A stretch of DNA of 45,781 nt from Kofleriaceae bacterium (GCA_022842285.1 JALHPV010000018.1:1-45781); one strand, 5' to 3'; counted from the first letter of the stretch, positions 20,325-31,438 are shown. Notes: generated by a model not told the origin, from the sequence alone. A program made the numbers and translations.

Positions 20325-22523
20325 TCACTTGGCGAGCGGGGGCCGGCCCAGCGTCACGTTCTTCGCGACTCGTCGGAGGTCAGCAACCGACACAGGCTTG
20401 GCCAGCCATCGGTCCTTCGCGATCGTGGCGAGGAACTCTGCCGACTCGTCGGAGAGGGCCCCTCCGGTCATGAAGACGAACCGGTCCGCGATGGGATTGC
20501 CCTCCGCGCTGAGGATCCGATGGAGCTCCATCCCCGTGATGTCCGGCATCATCAGGTCGCATACAGCCAGGTCGAAGGTGTGCTGCTTGAGCTCCGTGAG
20601 GGCGTGTCGCCCACTGTGCACCACATGGACCGTGTGTGACTGCAACGCACGCGCGAAGCCTTTCGCGACCATCTCCTCGTCGTCGATGACGAGAACCATC
20701 AGGCGGGCACCTTCGACCGTGCTCGTCGTCGGCGATGGCACCCGCTCGGTGACGTGGGAGACCGGCACGGCGCGGAGTGTCACCCGGATGGTCGTGCCCT
20801 GACCCGGGGCGCTCGTCACGTCGATGCGTCCGCCCATGCCCTCGACCAACGTATGGCTGATCGAGAGGCCAAGCCCGGTGCCGCGTCCGACATCCTTGGT
20901 GGTGAAGAACGGCGTGAAGATACGCGAGAGGGTGGTCGCATCCATGCCGCAGCCGGTATCGGTGACGGAGAGGACCACGTCGTCGCCCTCGTCGCGGGTC
21001 GAGAGGGTGATCGCGTTCGTGTCGTAGTTGCCTTCGGGAATCGCCTGCGCGGCGTTCACGATCAGGTTCAGGCACACCTGAAAGAGCCGGCTCTCGTTCG
21101 CGACCACCCGCCGCTGGCTCTCGTATTGCCTGACGATGCGCGCCCGGTGGCGCAGCTGCGGGTTGGCCATGACGACGCAGTTGTCGAGGGTCACGGCGAG
21201 GTCGGCTTCGCCTGTCGCATCGTCCTTCTCGCGGGCCAGCGTGGAGAGGTCTTCGACCACGCGCTTGATGCGGCCCGCACCGGCGACGATGTCGCTCGAT
21301 TGCTCGGCCCAGCGCTGGAGCTTCTCGCGGGTCGGCATCGTCTCGCTCGACCCGAGCTCGTCACACATGAGCTCGGCGTTCGTGAGCACGAACGCCAGTG
21401 GATTGTTGATCTCGTGGGCCGTGCCCGCGGCGAGCGTTCCGATCGCGGCCAACCGATCGGCGACCGCGAGTCGCGATTGCATGGCTCGCTCCGCGGTCAC
21501 GTCACGGAGCAGCACGATCTTCGCGGACTCACTACCGGTCGGCGGTGCCACCGCACGCATCTCGCCGCGCAACGCGGCCCCGGCGCGGGGAATGGTGACC
21601 TCGATGGGCTCGCGCTCGCCCGCGAGCAAGGCATCTACGCGCGGTCGGCTCTCGGGGGCGACCGCATCGCGCAGCTCGACGTCGATGACCTCGGCGTCGG
21701 TGAGCCCGAGCATCAGCTGCGCGGCCCGATTCGCATCGATGACGCGTCCGCCGACACAGACGAAGACGCCCTCCTGCGTGGCGTCGGCGAGCTGCTGGTA
21801 CCGCTCTCGCGAGCGCTGGAGCTCGCTGTCGAGCTTGGTCTGGTAGCCCGCATAGACACGTGTCTCGAGCGACGCCGCCATCCAGCCGAAGATCACGTAG
21901 ACGTACTCGAGGAGGAAGACGGAGCGGACAGCGCCAAGGCCCACCAGCACGTCGTGCATCCCGACGAGGAGGAACAGCAGGACACCGACCCGGAGCGTGA
22001 TGCGATCGCGGCGGGGGACGTTCTCGGAGCTCCGGATCTTCTGCCGCAGGGTCCACAACATCCACCCCGCGAGTGGCGCGAGGATCAGCGCGAACCAGCC
22101 CGCCCGCCCGCCGATGTAGGGGTGTCCGAAGGCGTCGTACTTGACCGTGCCGGGTCCGGCGATCAGCCAGGGCGTCACGACGCCAAGGGGGATGGAGACG
22201 AGACCCGCGAGGAGCGCGACCTTGGTCTCCTTCGTGAAACGGCGGGCGTGGAGGCGATCGATCGTTGCCAGGGCGAAGCCCGGAAGCAGCAGGGACGCGG
22301 CGTACTTGAGGCGGACCGTGAAGAGCGCGAGCTCGGGGTCGAGGGTGCTCAGGTGAACGATGCGGGCGCAGGCGAAGCCGAGCCCGACGATCGTGATACC
22401 GGCCCACGGCACGTACGTCCGATCCGGGGAGACACGCCATACGATGATCTGACGGATCGCGAGAAAGAACAGCGCGCCTGCGATCGCAAAAGTCCCCAGG
22501 AGCTCGGGGTGCAGAAGGACCAC
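20325..22523 (-). CDS. hybrid sensor histidine kinase with 7-helix N-terminus, PAS and REC
   Basis: The protein has 732 residues. About seven hydrophobic segments in the first 220 residues (at 10-30, 38-58, 72-90, 101-122, 141-160, 176-198 and 200-220) match the histidine-kinase N-terminal 7TM region. A PAS domain covers about 240-345. HisKA carries the phospho-acceptor H370 (GTAHEINNPLAF). The HATPase has N490 (NLIVNAAQAI), the G1 box DTGCGMD and the G2 box GRGTGLGL. A receiver domain (607-725) has D656 (VCDLMMPD) and the acidic DDEE. The start GTG at 22523 is the first in-frame start. It lies 45 bases after the epimerase stop and may sense a lipid or surface signal and control the adjoining surface cluster, but this is only inferred from position. 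Confidence 0.93.
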   Translation of the reverse strand: MVLLHPELLGTFAIAGALFFLAIRQIIVWRVSPDRTYVPWAGITIVGLGFACARIVHLSTLDPELALFTVRLKYAASLLLPGFALATIDRLHARRFTKETKVALLAGLVSIPLGVVTPWLIAGPGTVKYDAFGHPYIGGRAGWFALILAPLAGWMLWTLRQKIRSSENVPRRDRITLRVGVLLFLLVGMHDVLVGLGAVRSVFLLEYVYVIFGWMAASLETRVYAGYQTKLDSELQRSRERYQQLADATQEGVFVCVGGRVIDANRAAQLMLGLTDAEVIDVELRDAVAPESRPRVDALLAGEREPIEVTIPRAGAALRGEMRAVAPPTGSESAKIVLLRDVTAERAMQSRLAVADRLAAIGTLAAGTAHEINNPLAFVLTNAELMCDELGSSETMPTREKLQRWAEQSSDIVAGAGRIKRVVEDLSTLAREKDDATGEADLAVTLDNCVVMANPQLRHRARIVRQYESQRRVVANESRLFQVCLNLIVNAAQAIPEGNYDTNAITLSTRDEGDDVVLSVTDTGCGMDATTLSRIFTPFFTTKDVGRGTGLGLSISHTLVEGMGGRIDVTSAPGQGTTIRVTLRAVPVSHVTERVPSPTTSTVEGARLMVLVIDDEEMVAKGFARALQSHTVHVVHSGRHALTELKQHTFDLAVCDLMMPDITGMELHRILSAEGNPIADRFVFMTGGALSDESAEFLATIAKDRWLAKPVSVADLRRVAKNVTLGRPPLAK

Positions 22524-22568
22524 CGGGGAAATATCGGCCAGTTCCTGCCCCTGTCCAGGGGCAATCGC

Positions 22569-23615
22569 TCACGCGCGCGCGCTGGATCGCCGCGGGAACG
22601 CGAGCTTCGCGAGCGCGAGCGCTCCCTGCTTCCACGGCACGCGGTGCGTCACGCCGGCGGCGCCGAGCTTGTCGACGTTCTCCAGGTACCACTCGTAGTT
22701 CCGCACGAGCGCGTCCTGATTGGAGAACTTCGGCACCCAGCCGAGCTTCTGCTTCGCCTTGTCGATCGAGACGAAGGAGTCCTCCGTGACCGTCTCGTAG
22801 ATCCACGGATAGAGGGGGGAGAGCTTCACCTTCTCGAGTGCGCGCAACGCCCACAGTGCGGGCGCGATGGGGAGCCCGCGCATCTTCCCGCCATGCCCGG
22901 CGCGGTCGAGGACGGACTGGAAGTCCTGCTTCAGCGTGGTGAACTCGGCCGCCCCGAGGTTGAACGTGTCGTTGACCCGGGCGTCGGGCAGGGTGCCCGC
23001 GAGGATGATCGCGTCGCACAGGTCCTCCACGTCGAGGAGCTGGTACCGGTTCGTGCCCTTGCCGAGGATCGGGAAATCGCGGCCCTCGCGCGCCCACTCG
23101 TACATCAGGGCGAACACGCCGAGGCGCTCCTTGCCCACGAACGACTTGGGGCGGAGGATCGGCACGATGCGGCCCTTCGCGCGCGCGGCGAGGCAGACGT
23201 GCTCCGCCTCGACCTTCGCGATGCCGTAGGGGCCGACACCCGTCATCTGGTCTTCCTCGACGAGCGGATGGTGATCCGGAACGCCGTAGACCGCCGTCGA
23301 GGAGATGTGGACGAAGCGGCGGTTGCCCGTCGTCTCGAGCACCATCTTCGTGCCGTCGACGTCGATCGACATGATCTCCTCGGGGGAGTACAGCGGCAAC
23401 GCGGCCGCGGCGTGCACGACGATGTCGCAGTTGGCGACGGCGCGCTCGACGTCGGCGCGGTTGCGGATGTCGCCGCGCACCTCGGTGATCTTGCTGCGCT
23501 CGGGATAGTCGAACGGCTCGCGATCGAGCGAGGTCACCTCATCGCCGCGCGACAGCAGCGAGCGGATGAGGTTGATGCCGAGGAAGCCAGCGCCACCGGT
23601 AACGAGCCAACGCAT
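22569..23615 (-). CDS. NAD-dependent epimerase/dehydratase (extended SDR)
   Basis: The protein has 348 residues. The start ATG at 23615 gives [20 protein letters not shown] with the NAD-binding T-G-G-x-G-F-x-G. The family residues are SSTAVYG (catalytic Ser/Thr region) and the Y-x3-K pair in YGIAKVEAE. The middle contains [13 protein letters not shown] and [15 protein letters not shown], typical of nucleotide-sugar epimerases and 3-beta-HSD-like enzymes. The substrate is not shown; sugar-nucleotide or steroid-type is possible. It lies 35 bases after sucD on the same strand. The start codon sits in the loop of a strong hairpin, which could control its translation. Confidence 0.88.
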   Translation of the reverse strand: MRWLVTGGAGFLGINLIRSLLSRGDEVTSLDREPFDYPERSKITEVRGDIRNRADVERAVANCDIVVHAAAALPLYSPEEIMSIDVDGTKMVLETTGNRRFVHISSTAVYGVPDHHPLVEEDQMTGVGPYGIAKVEAEHVCLAARAKGRIVPILRPKSFVGKERLGVFALMYEWAREGRDFPILGKGTNRYQLLDVEDLCDAIILAGTLPDARVNDTFNLGAAEFTTLKQDFQSVLDRAGHGGKMRGLPIAPALWALRALEKVKLSPLYPWIYETVTEDSFVSIDKAKQKLGWVPKFSNQDALVRNYEWYLENVDKLGAAGVTHRVPWKQGALALAKLAFPRRSSARA

Positions 23616-23629
23616 GGCGCTCGTTACCG
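23597..23629 (-). promoter_or_regulatory. 11-bp perfect stem with the start codon in its loop
   Basis: CGGTAACGAGC at 23597-23607 pairs exactly with GCTCGTTACCG at 23619-23629; the 11-base loop holds the ATG (23613-23615) of the epimerase gene. On the mRNA the start codon would lie in the loop of an 11-bp hairpin. It also lies 22 bases downstream of the sucD stop, so it could act as a transcription barrier, but no U-run follows. Confidence 0.6.
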
Positions 23630-23650
23630 TGCGAGCGCGGGCAGTGTCAA

Positions 23651-24535
23651 TTACGCCAGGACCTTCGCCAGCGTCTTGCCCATCTCGGCCGGGGTCGGAG
23701 AGACCGCGATCCCGGCCTCCTTGAGGGCCGCGATCTTGTCCGCGGCCGCACCCTTGCCACCCGAGATGATCGCGCCGGCGTGACCCATGCGCTTGCCCGG
23801 AGGGGCCGTCTGGCCACCGATGAAGGCGGCGACCGGCTTCTTCACGTGCTCCTTGATGAACGCAGCGGCGCGCTCCTCGGAGTCCCCCCCGATCTCGCCG
23901 ATCATGAAGATCGACGAGGTCCCGGGATCCTCGGCGAACAGCATGAGTGCGTCGATGAAGTCCGTGCCCTTGACCGGATCGCCACCGATGCCGATGGCCG
24001 TCGACTGGCCCAGGCCGAGCGCCGTGAGCTGATGCACGACTTCGTACGTCAGCGTGCCGGAGCGCGACACGACGCCGACGCCGCCCGGCTTGTGGATGTA
24101 GCCCGGCATGATGCCGACCTTGCACTGACCCGGCGTGATGACCCCCGGGCAGTTCGGACCGACGAGCACGACGTGCGGGAAGTCGCGGTCGAGCACGTAC
24201 TTCACCTTGATCATGTCGCGGGCCGGAATGCCCTCGGTGATCGCGATGATCGTGTCGATGCCGGCGGCGGCCGCCTCGAGGATCGAGTCGGCGGCGGCGG
24301 GGGGCGGCACGTAGATGACGCTCGTGTTGGCGCCCGCCAGCGTCACGGCCTCCGCGACCGTGTCGTACATCGGGACCTGCTCGAGGCCCGGCACCTTGAA
24401 GCCGCCCTTGCCCGGCGTCATGCCGGCGACGACCTTCGTGCCGTATTCGACCATCTGCTTGGCGTGGAACGAGCCCGCCGAGCCGGACATACCGTGCACG
24501 ACGAGTCGCGTGTCGTAACCGACGAGGACCGACAT
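23651..24535 (-). CDS. sucD: succinate-CoA ligase, alpha subunit
   Basis: The protein has 294 residues, the normal length. With SucC it makes succinate and a nucleoside triphosphate from succinyl-CoA. The CoA-binding N-terminus ([15 protein letters not shown], GxxG) is followed by the catalytic phospho-histidine H252 in [12 protein letters not shown] and the NPCPGVITP loop (here [12 protein letters not shown]). The ATG at 24535 follows the sucC stop directly (TAAATG), so the two are translationally coupled. The usual order sucC-sucD is kept. Confidence 0.98.
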   Translation of the reverse strand: MSVLVGYDTRLVVHGMSGSAGSFHAKQMVEYGTKVVAGMTPGKGGFKVPGLEQVPMYDTVAEAVTLAGANTSVIYVPPPAAADSILEAAAAGIDTIIAITEGIPARDMIKVKYVLDRDFPHVVLVGPNCPGVITPGQCKVGIMPGYIHKPGGVGVVSRSGTLTYEVVHQLTALGLGQSTAIGIGGDPVKGTDFIDALMLFAEDPGTSSIFMIGEIGGDSEERAAAFIKEHVKKPVAAFIGGQTAPPGKRMGHAGAIISGGKGAAADKIAALKEAGIAVSPTPAEMGKTLAKVLA

Positions 24536-25717
<1,182 letters not shown>

Positions 25718-25737
25718 GGCCAGGGGTGTACCACCGC

Positions 25738-27006
25738 TCAGGTCGCTTCGGATCGTCGAGGGAACCAGATGTACGTGGCGATGGCGAAGCCGACGGGGAG
25801 CAGCATCATCGCGAGGGTGATGGGCAGGGTCTCCTGGAGCATCCCCAGCACGGTCGGGGACCAGAGGTCACCGAGGAGGTGGATCATGAAGATGCCGACC
25901 GCCATGGCGCTGGCGCGCAGGAAGGCGGGAGCGGTGCGCAACATGATGGCGTTGATGGGCGCGGTGGACATGAACAGCCCCACCTCCGCGATGCCGGCGC
26001 ACGTGAAGAACAGCGCCTGGGACGGCATGAAGAAGGCGAGGGCGGTCATCGGCGCGGCGATGGCGACGCCGATCATGCAGACCCGCAGCTGTGCGTTCGC
26101 GGCCACGCGATTCGCGAGGTCCTCGTGGCCGGCGGACGGGTCGACCGACGGCAAGCCGCGCACCGAGCGGTCCGAGAGGTAGCCGCCGAGGAACGTGCCG
26201 ATGGCGCCGGCGACGACGGTGACGGTGCCGAACAGGAAGCTCGCGCTGGCGAGCGCCGCCTTGCCCGCCTCGCTGGCGATGGAGGCCCCGCTGTAGCGGT
26301 CGACGAGGAAGGTGGGCGCCCAGTGCGAGAAGGCGCCGATCGCGCCCGTGTGCGCGCAGTAGCCGAGGACGGCGCGGCGATAGAGCGGGATCCGCATCAG
26401 CGTGCCGATCGTGGCCGCGATGGAGCTCTTCACAACATCGTGGACCTTGCGCACCGGCTCGTCGATCAGGAGCACGGTGAACGCGAGGAGGATGCCCGGG
26501 CCCCCACCGACGAAGAATGCCTCGCGCCAGCCCCAGTGCGCCTGGATCTGTCCGCCGAGCACGTAGCCGAGCGCGGAGCCAAGCGGCGTGGCGAGGAAGA
26601 AGATGGCGAGCGCCTTGCCCTTCTTCTCGGGCGGGGTGATGTCGTCGATGATCGTCGGCGCGAGGGTCGCGTAGCTCGCCTCGCCGATGCCGACGAACGC
26701 CCGCGCGGTCACGAGCGTCCAGAAGTCGGTGGCGAGGCCCGAGCAGATGGTCGCGGCGCTCCACACGAACACGCCGGCGGCGATGAGCCGCTTGCGCGAC
26801 ATGCGATCGCCGAGCGAGCCGAAGATCGGCGACGTGACGAAGTAGCCGAGGAGGAACACGGTCGCGAGCAGGCCGCCCTCGGTGGGCGACAGCAGGAGCT
26901 CCTCGCGGAGCGGCGGCAGCACGGCCGCCACGATGTAGCGGTCGAGGTAGTTGATGAAGTTGAGAGCCGTGAGCAGCGCGATGATCGCGGTGCGGTTGCG
27001 AATCAT
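25738..27006 (-). CDS. MFS transporter, spinster-like
   Basis: The protein has 422 residues with about 12 hydrophobic segments, an inner-membrane secondary transporter. The start ATG at 27006 gives [20 protein letters not shown]-type N-terminus with the LDRYIVA motif. Signature A between helices 2 and 3 is [11 protein letters not shown], and G-W-R-E-A-F-F is the spinster-type motif between halves. Spinster-type carriers move lipids, sphingolipids or related organic anions, but the substrate here is unknown. It overlaps the TPR/PEGA gene by four bases (ATGA), so the two are probably coupled. It is not an ethanolamine permease of the Eat type. Confidence 0.9.
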   Translation of the reverse strand: MIRNRTAIIALLTALNFINYLDRYIVAAVLPPLREELLLSPTEGGLLATVFLLGYFVTSPIFGSLGDRMSRKRLIAAGVFVWSAATICSGLATDFWTLVTARAFVGIGEASYATLAPTIIDDITPPEKKGKALAIFFLATPLGSALGYVLGGQIQAHWGWREAFFVGGGPGILLAFTVLLIDEPVRKVHDVVKSSIAATIGTLMRIPLYRRAVLGYCAHTGAIGAFSHWAPTFLVDRYSGASIASEAGKAALASASFLFGTVTVVAGAIGTFLGGYLSDRSVRGLPSVDPSAGHEDLANRVAANAQLRVCMIGVAIAAPMTALAFFMPSQALFFTCAGIAEVGLFMSTAPINAIMLRTAPAFLRASAMAVGIFMIHLLGDLWSPTVLGMLQETLPITLAMMLLPVGFAIATYIWFPRRSEAT

Positions 27007-28112
27007 CGACGCATCTCGAGGAACGCGAGCACCGGAAACACCCGCGTCGACTGCGAGCTGTCGTTCTGGCTTTCGTAGAGCCGCCCATTGTAGAAGCGTG
27101 CGCCCGATTCGATCGTGAGCGCCCAGGTTCGCGTCTCGTTCTCGCTGAGGTCGAAGCGTAGGCCCACGGGGAAGCCGAGGCCGCCGATCGATCCGATGTA
27201 GTTCACGAGGAACCCGGCATACATCGCGAACTTGCCGGCGTTGATGAACCGCCACCGGAGGCCGCCCTCGAACCCGAGGTTGCGACGCGCATCGCCGACT
27301 CGTACGACGACGTCGCTCTGGCCGACCTGCAGGCCCGCCGTCGCGAACGCGTACTCGTGAGTCGATTCGCCGAAGCCCGCGCCGGCCCCGCCTCCCATGA
27401 ACCACTTGACGACGCGGGGAGGGCTGGGAGGTTCGCCGGTGAGGATCACTTGCTCAGGCGTACGAGCGGTGGTCGCGCCCGGCCCAACCGCCGGGGGATC
27501 ATTCACGGAGCCCAGCTCCGGACCGATCGCGCTCGAGTGCGTCGACTGCGGCGTGGCGCCCGACCCGGGAGTGGCGGTCGGAGCCTCCCAGCTCACGTCG
27601 ATGACGATGCGCTCGCCAAACTCTGCGAGGTGCCGGCGTTCGTCACGCTTCGTGTCGTTGATCTTGACGACGATCGTGCGCGAGCCCTCGTTGACCTCGC
27701 CCCGGTACGGCGTGGTGCCGACCTTGTTGCCGTCGATGATCACGAGCGCGCCGGTGGGCTTGCTCGTCACGACGATCGGCGAGGGCTTGGCGCGGAGCTG
27801 CTCCATCTTGCCCTCGACGCGCTCCCGCTCCTTCTGGTCGCCCGTCATGTCGACGAACGTGCCGTACCACTCGTACGCCTCCCGGAGCTTGCCAAGTCGC
27901 TCGTAGTCGAGCGCGATGTTGTAGGCCGTGTTCTCGTGCTGGACGAGCTTGAACGCGAGGACGTACTGGTCGATGGCCTTCGCGTACTGCTTCTTCTTGT
28001 CGAGCGCCTGACCGGCCGCGAACGCCTTGCCGGCGTCTTCGCGATCACCGGCCTGCGCCGGCGCCGCGCCGAGTACCAGCACGAGGAGAAGTGAGAGCCA
28101 CCGCGCCGTCAC
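27003..28112 (-). CDS. secreted TPR/PEGA-domain protein with outer-membrane-like C-terminus
   Basis: The protein has 369 residues. The signal peptide is MTARWLSLLLVLVLGAAPAQA. A TPR unit (about 30-105) is followed by a PEGA domain (about 110-175: IVVTSKPTGALVIIDGNKVGTTPYRGEV). A linker rich in Pro, Ser and Thr follows. The last 140 residues alternate Gly and aromatic strands (GFEGGLRWRFINAGKFAMYAGFLVNY) and end in [11 protein letters not shown], as in small beta-barrels or OmpA-like barrels. The start is a GTG at 28112, with the TAGAAC hexamer six bases before. It lies 12 bases after the kinase stop; the PEGA domain in both proteins suggests a common function at the envelope. Confidence 0.85.
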   Translation of the reverse strand: MTARWLSLLLVLVLGAAPAQAGDREDAGKAFAAGQALDKKKQYAKAIDQYVLAFKLVQHENTAYNIALDYERLGKLREAYEWYGTFVDMTGDQKERERVEGKMEQLRAKPSPIVVTSKPTGALVIIDGNKVGTTPYRGEVNEGSRTIVVKINDTKRDERRHLAEFGERIVIDVSWEAPTATPGSGATPQSTHSSAIGPELGSVNDPPAVGPGATTARTPEQVILTGEPPSPPRVVKWFMGGGAGAGFGESTHEYAFATAGLQVGQSDVVVRVGDARRNLGFEGGLRWRFINAGKFAMYAGFLVNYIGSIGGLGFPVGLRFDLSENETRTWALTIESGARFYNGRLYESQNDSSQSTRVFPVLAFLEMRR

Positions 28113-28124
28113 GGGACCGTTCTA

Positions 28125-29732
28125 TCAGCTTTTCTGGAACGGATTCGGCTTGCCGCCGCCGCTGCCGGGCTTCTTCTTCGGCGTCTTGTTGTCCGTCGGC
28201 AACACGGTGGGATTCGGGGGAGTGGGATTCGTCTGGGGAGTTGGCGGCTGGGCGCTACCACTGGCCTCGAACGGATTGGGGTCTGACACCTTGGTGGGGG
28301 TCGTGGTCGTCCCCCCCGGCTTCTTCGCCGCGGTCGTCGTCCCGGGCCGGGGCTGGGGCAGGAGCGGCAGCTGCATCGCGACCTTCGTCTCTTCGCCAGC
28401 CCGCACCTCGCGTACGAACGTCACGAGCTCGTGGCCTTGGGCCGAGAGGACGACCTTGTGATCGCCCGCGGCGAGCGTGACCTCGGCGGGGGAGGGGCCG
28501 CGCCCGACATCGTCGACGGTGACCAGCGCGCCCTCGGGCTTCACGTCGATGACCAGCCGGCCGAGCGCGGGCACGACGGCGGAGCCAGGGGTCGGCGCAG
28601 ATGGCCTCGCGGCCGGCTCGACGGGCGAGGCGGTTGCCTGCGTCGGCAACTCCGGCCGGGCCTTCGGCTCCTTGGTCAGGTAAACGCCGACCGCGCCGGC
28701 GGCGGCGACGACGAATCCGACGCCCGCGATCCACGGCCACTTCGCGCTCTTGCGACGTGTCGCCCGGGGCCGATCGATCGATGCGGGCGTCTGTAGCGCC
28801 GGCGCCGAGCTCGAGGCGTGCTTCCCGCTCTGCATCGTGCCCGCGAGCTCCATCTGCGAGGGACTCTTGCCGGCGGGGAGGGCGGCGGCGAAGTCCTCGG
28901 CGGAGCTGAAGCGCGCGCGCGGATCCTTCTCGAGCGCGCGGTGCACGGTGGCCACGAGCCGGGGCGACAGCCCAGCGCGCACGTCGCTGAGGAGCGGGGG
29001 CTCCGTCGTGAGCAGCTTGGAGATCAAGACCGCGTACGTGGCGCCCTCGAACGGCGGCTTGCCGGCGAGCATCTCGTAGAGGATCACGCCGCAGGCGTAG
29101 ATGTCGGCGTAGCGCTCGACGGGCTCGCCCATCGCCTGCTCGGGCGCCATGTACAGCGGCGTGCCGATCACGACGCCCGTGGTGGTGAGCTTCGTCGCGG
29201 CGACGGCCTCGTCGGCGCCCACGACCTTCGAGATGCCGAAGTCGAGGAGCTTGACGAAGTCCTCGCCGTCCTCGTTCTGGAGCAGGAAGATGTTGTCGGG
29301 CTTCAGGTCGCGGTGAACGATGCCCTTGCCGTGAGCGGCTCCGACGGCACGGAGCACCTGCCGCATGATGACGGTCGCCCGCGGCGGCGGGATGGGGCCC
29401 TGCTCGATCAGGTGCGCCAGGGGCATGCCCTTGGAGAGCAGCTCCATCACGACGAACGAGCGGCCATCGGGGGCGGTGCCGATGTCGTTGACGTCGATGA
29501 TGTGTGGGTTGCCGATCTTGCTGGCGGCGAGCGCCTCGCGCTGGAACCGCGCCATGGCCTCGGAGTCGTCCGAGTACTTCTCGAGCATCAGCTTGACGGC
29601 CACGCGCTTGCCAAGCGTCGTGTGCTCGCACTCGTAGACCACACCCATGCCGCCGCGCCCGATCTCACGGATCACGCGATACTTGTCGGCGAGGACGACC
29701 CCGACCAATGTGTCCCGAACCGCGGCGTTCAC
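28125..29732 (-). CDS. Ser/Thr protein kinase with a PEGA domain
   Basis: The protein has 535 residues. A Hanks-type kinase fills about 1-285: GRGGMG (25-30), the ATP-binding K47 in AVKLM, the catalytic loop H140-R-D142-L-K-P-D-N, DFG (164-166), and the APE segment MAPEQA. A single membrane helix is at about 332-352 (WIAGVGFVVAAAGAVGVYL), after a basic stretch. The extracytoplasmic part has a PEGA domain (about 400-470: RLVIDVKPEGALVTVDDVG) and a Pro/Thr-rich tail. The start GTG at 29732 was chosen because it gives a 16-base gap to eutL; a longer frame from ATG 29792 would overlap eutL. It could sense a periplasmic signal and regulate the ethanolamine genes, but this is an inference. Confidence 0.93.
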   Translation of the reverse strand: MNAAVRDTLVGVVLADKYRVIREIGRGGMGVVYECEHTTLGKRVAVKLMLEKYSDDSEAMARFQREALAASKIGNPHIIDVNDIGTAPDGRSFVVMELLSKGMPLAHLIEQGPIPPPRATVIMRQVLRAVGAAHGKGIVHRDLKPDNIFLLQNEDGEDFVKLLDFGISKVVGADEAVAATKLTTTGVVIGTPLYMAPEQAMGEPVERYADIYACGVILYEMLAGKPPFEGATYAVLISKLLTTEPPLLSDVRAGLSPRLVATVHRALEKDPRARFSSAEDFAAALPAGKSPSQMELAGTMQSGKHASSSAPALQTPASIDRPRATRRKSAKWPWIAGVGFVVAAAGAVGVYLTKEPKARPELPTQATASPVEPAARPSAPTPGSAVVPALGRLVIDVKPEGALVTVDDVGRGPSPAEVTLAAGDHKVVLSAQGHELVTFVREVRAGEETKVAMQLPLLPQPRPGTTTAAKKPGGTTTTPTKVSDPNPFEASGSAQPPTPQTNPTPPNPTVLPTDNKTPKKKPGSGGGKPNPFQKS

Positions 29733-29748
29733 AGGCCGCCTGAATGTA

Positions 29749-30438
29749 TCAGCGGCGGGGGGCCCCTGCCACGTCGACCACCGCCGCGGCATAGGCCGTC
29801 GCGGCCGCCTCGCAGGCGTCCAGGGACCCCGTCAGCCAGGCGCAGGCGAAGTTGGTCTCGGTCGGCGGGGGCGTGACCCGTACGGCCCGGACGTCCGCGG
29901 CCTTCAGGGCCGCATCGAGGGCGATCGTGGCCTCGAGCGGTGGCGCCACCAGGTATGCCATGGACGTACCTGGCGTGAGCCCCGACTCCCGGGACAGGTA
30001 CTCGCCGAGGGCGGAGATCACATGAGGGAACACCGTGACCGTGCGCTTGCCGTCGGCGTCGTAGAAGCACGCATCATGCTGGAGGCAGGCCAGCAGCGCC
30101 GTGAGCCCGTCCTCGATCGCCTGCGGCTCGGCCGCTGCGATCACGCCGAGGATCTCGCCCGACAGGCGACCGCTCGCGTGCGCGGCCCCGGCATAGAAGC
30201 TCTTCGCGAAGATGACGTCGATCCGCGCGTGCTTCGTGGCCTCGTCGAGGGCGACGTACAGCGCGTCGTCCTGGTCACAGGTCACGAGGCCGAGCGAGAC
30301 GTGCTTGCTCGGATCGCCGCCATACGCCGTGACGAGGGCGGGATCGGCGTGCGGGAGGCGGCGCACGGAGAGCACCGTCGGAACGATCGGCTCGAGGATG
30401 CCCATCCGAGGCGAAGGCGGGGCGGTTGGATGACTCAT
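29749..30438 (-). CDS. eutL: ethanolamine microcompartment shell protein EutL
   Basis: The protein has 229 residues; EutL is about 219. The matching blocks are GILEPIVPTVLSVRRLPHAD, HVSLGLVTCDQDDALYVALD, ATKHARIDVIFAKSFYAGAAH and GRLSGEILGVIAAAEP. EutL is a trimeric double-BMC-domain shell protein with a large gated pore through which cofactor B12 or substrate is thought to pass. Its start overlaps the eutC stop by four bases (ATGA), so it is made together with the lyase subunit. No EutM, EutK, EutN, EutS, EutG, EutE or EutD is present in the window, so either the shell is encoded elsewhere or EutL works outside a typical shell. Confidence 0.93.
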   Translation of the reverse strand: MSHPTAPPSPRMGILEPIVPTVLSVRRLPHADPALVTAYGGDPSKHVSLGLVTCDQDDALYVALDEATKHARIDVIFAKSFYAGAAHASGRLSGEILGVIAAAEPQAIEDGLTALLACLQHDACFYDADGKRTVTVFPHVISALGEYLSRESGLTPGTSMAYLVAPPLEATIALDAALKAADVRAVRVTPPPTETNFACAWLTGSLDACEAAATAYAAAVVDVAGAPRR

Positions 30439-31334
30439 GGATTGACCAGGCGCTGGCGGACTTGCGGAGCGCGATAGCCGCGCCCCCCGGCGACCTCCCC
30501 GAGCTTGCCGAGGTCGAGCGTCACGCCCGACGTCTGCTGCGCGATCATCGCAGCAGCGAGCGCGGCGAGGCGCTGCGCGGCATCAGACGGCACGATGCCG
30601 CGCTCGTGGATGTTCGAGATCATGTTGCGCTCGCCGTCGGTGTTGCCGATCTTGGGCCCGTAGACGACATAGGCCGAGAGGCCATCGCCGGTGCCGAGTC
30701 CCGGCCGCTCGCCGAGGAGGATCATGGAGACCTTGGCGCGCGTCTCCTGCCCGATCTCGTCCTCGAGCCAGACCCGAGCAAAGCGCGCGCAGACGGGGGT
30801 GCCGATCGTGAGGCCGCGCGCGGTGCAGGCGGCGGCGACCGCATCGTGGAGCGCCTTCCCCGTCTGCATGCAGGCCACGGCGGAGAGACCGTCGGCCACG
30901 ATGAGCTGGACGTCGACCTGCTTGGTGCACTGCGCCCGCACCACCGCGAGCGACTCGTCGGAGAGCCGCCGGCCGAGGTCGGGCCGCAGCAGGAACTCGC
31001 GGTGCGACGTCACGCGCGTGACGAGCGGGACGAACCCGTTCTGGGCCGCCCACTCGGGCGGGAGCTCGGTGTCGACGGCGGCGTGGGCGACAGCCAGCTC
31101 CGCCTGGAACTGGAGGACGACATCGGTCGCGTAGCGCGTGCCCACGTGGCCAATTCCGACGAGTGCCGTGGTGTGCCGCGCGGCCTCGGCCGCGAAGGCA
31201 TGCTTCTCCGGGCGCGGCGTGTAGACGCGGGCCGGTGGTGCGGGGATCGGCGGCAGCGGCTCGCGAGGCGGCAGGGGGGCGGCCCCACCGAGGGCGGCAC
31301 GCAGCTCGTCCATGATCTGCCGGGTCCGCGACAC
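30435..31334 (-). CDS. eutC: ethanolamine ammonia-lyase, light chain
   Basis: The protein has 299 residues, normal for EutC (about 295). It binds the lower face of adenosylcobalamin together with EutB. Conserved blocks are VGIGHVGTRY, SHREFLLRPDLGRRLS, DVQLIVADGLSA and VILLGERPGLG-like (MILLGERPGLGTGDGLSAYV). The C-terminus YGPKIGNTDGERNMISNIH also matches. The start is a GTG at 31334, and the ATG at 31313 (MDELRAALGG) is an alternative that better matches other EutC proteins. It is separated from eutB by three genes. It is divergent from the radical SAM gene across 104 bases. Confidence 0.95.
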   Translation of the reverse strand: MSRTRQIMDELRAALGGAAPLPPREPLPPIPAPPARVYTPRPEKHAFAAEAARHTTALVGIGHVGTRYATDVVLQFQAELAVAHAAVDTELPPEWAAQNGFVPLVTRVTSHREFLLRPDLGRRLSDESLAVVRAQCTKQVDVQLIVADGLSAVACMQTGKALHDAVAAACTARGLTIGTPVCARFARVWLEDEIGQETRAKVSMILLGERPGLGTGDGLSAYVVYGPKIGNTDGERNMISNIHERGIVPSDAAQRLAALAAAMIAQQTSGVTLDLGKLGEVAGGRGYRAPQVRQRLVNP

Positions 31335-31438
31335 GCGTAGGCGGACAGTACGTCGAGGCTTGAACAGCGTCTACCACCACCTCCACCCGGGAATCGCGGA
31401 GTTACCGCCCGGCACACAGCTCGCACTTGCGGCCGGGC

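Noticed and set aside
21532-23097. 521-codon minus frame across the kinase/epimerase boundary
   Set aside because: It is a shifted frame that overlaps both real genes and gives Arg/Pro-rich noise.
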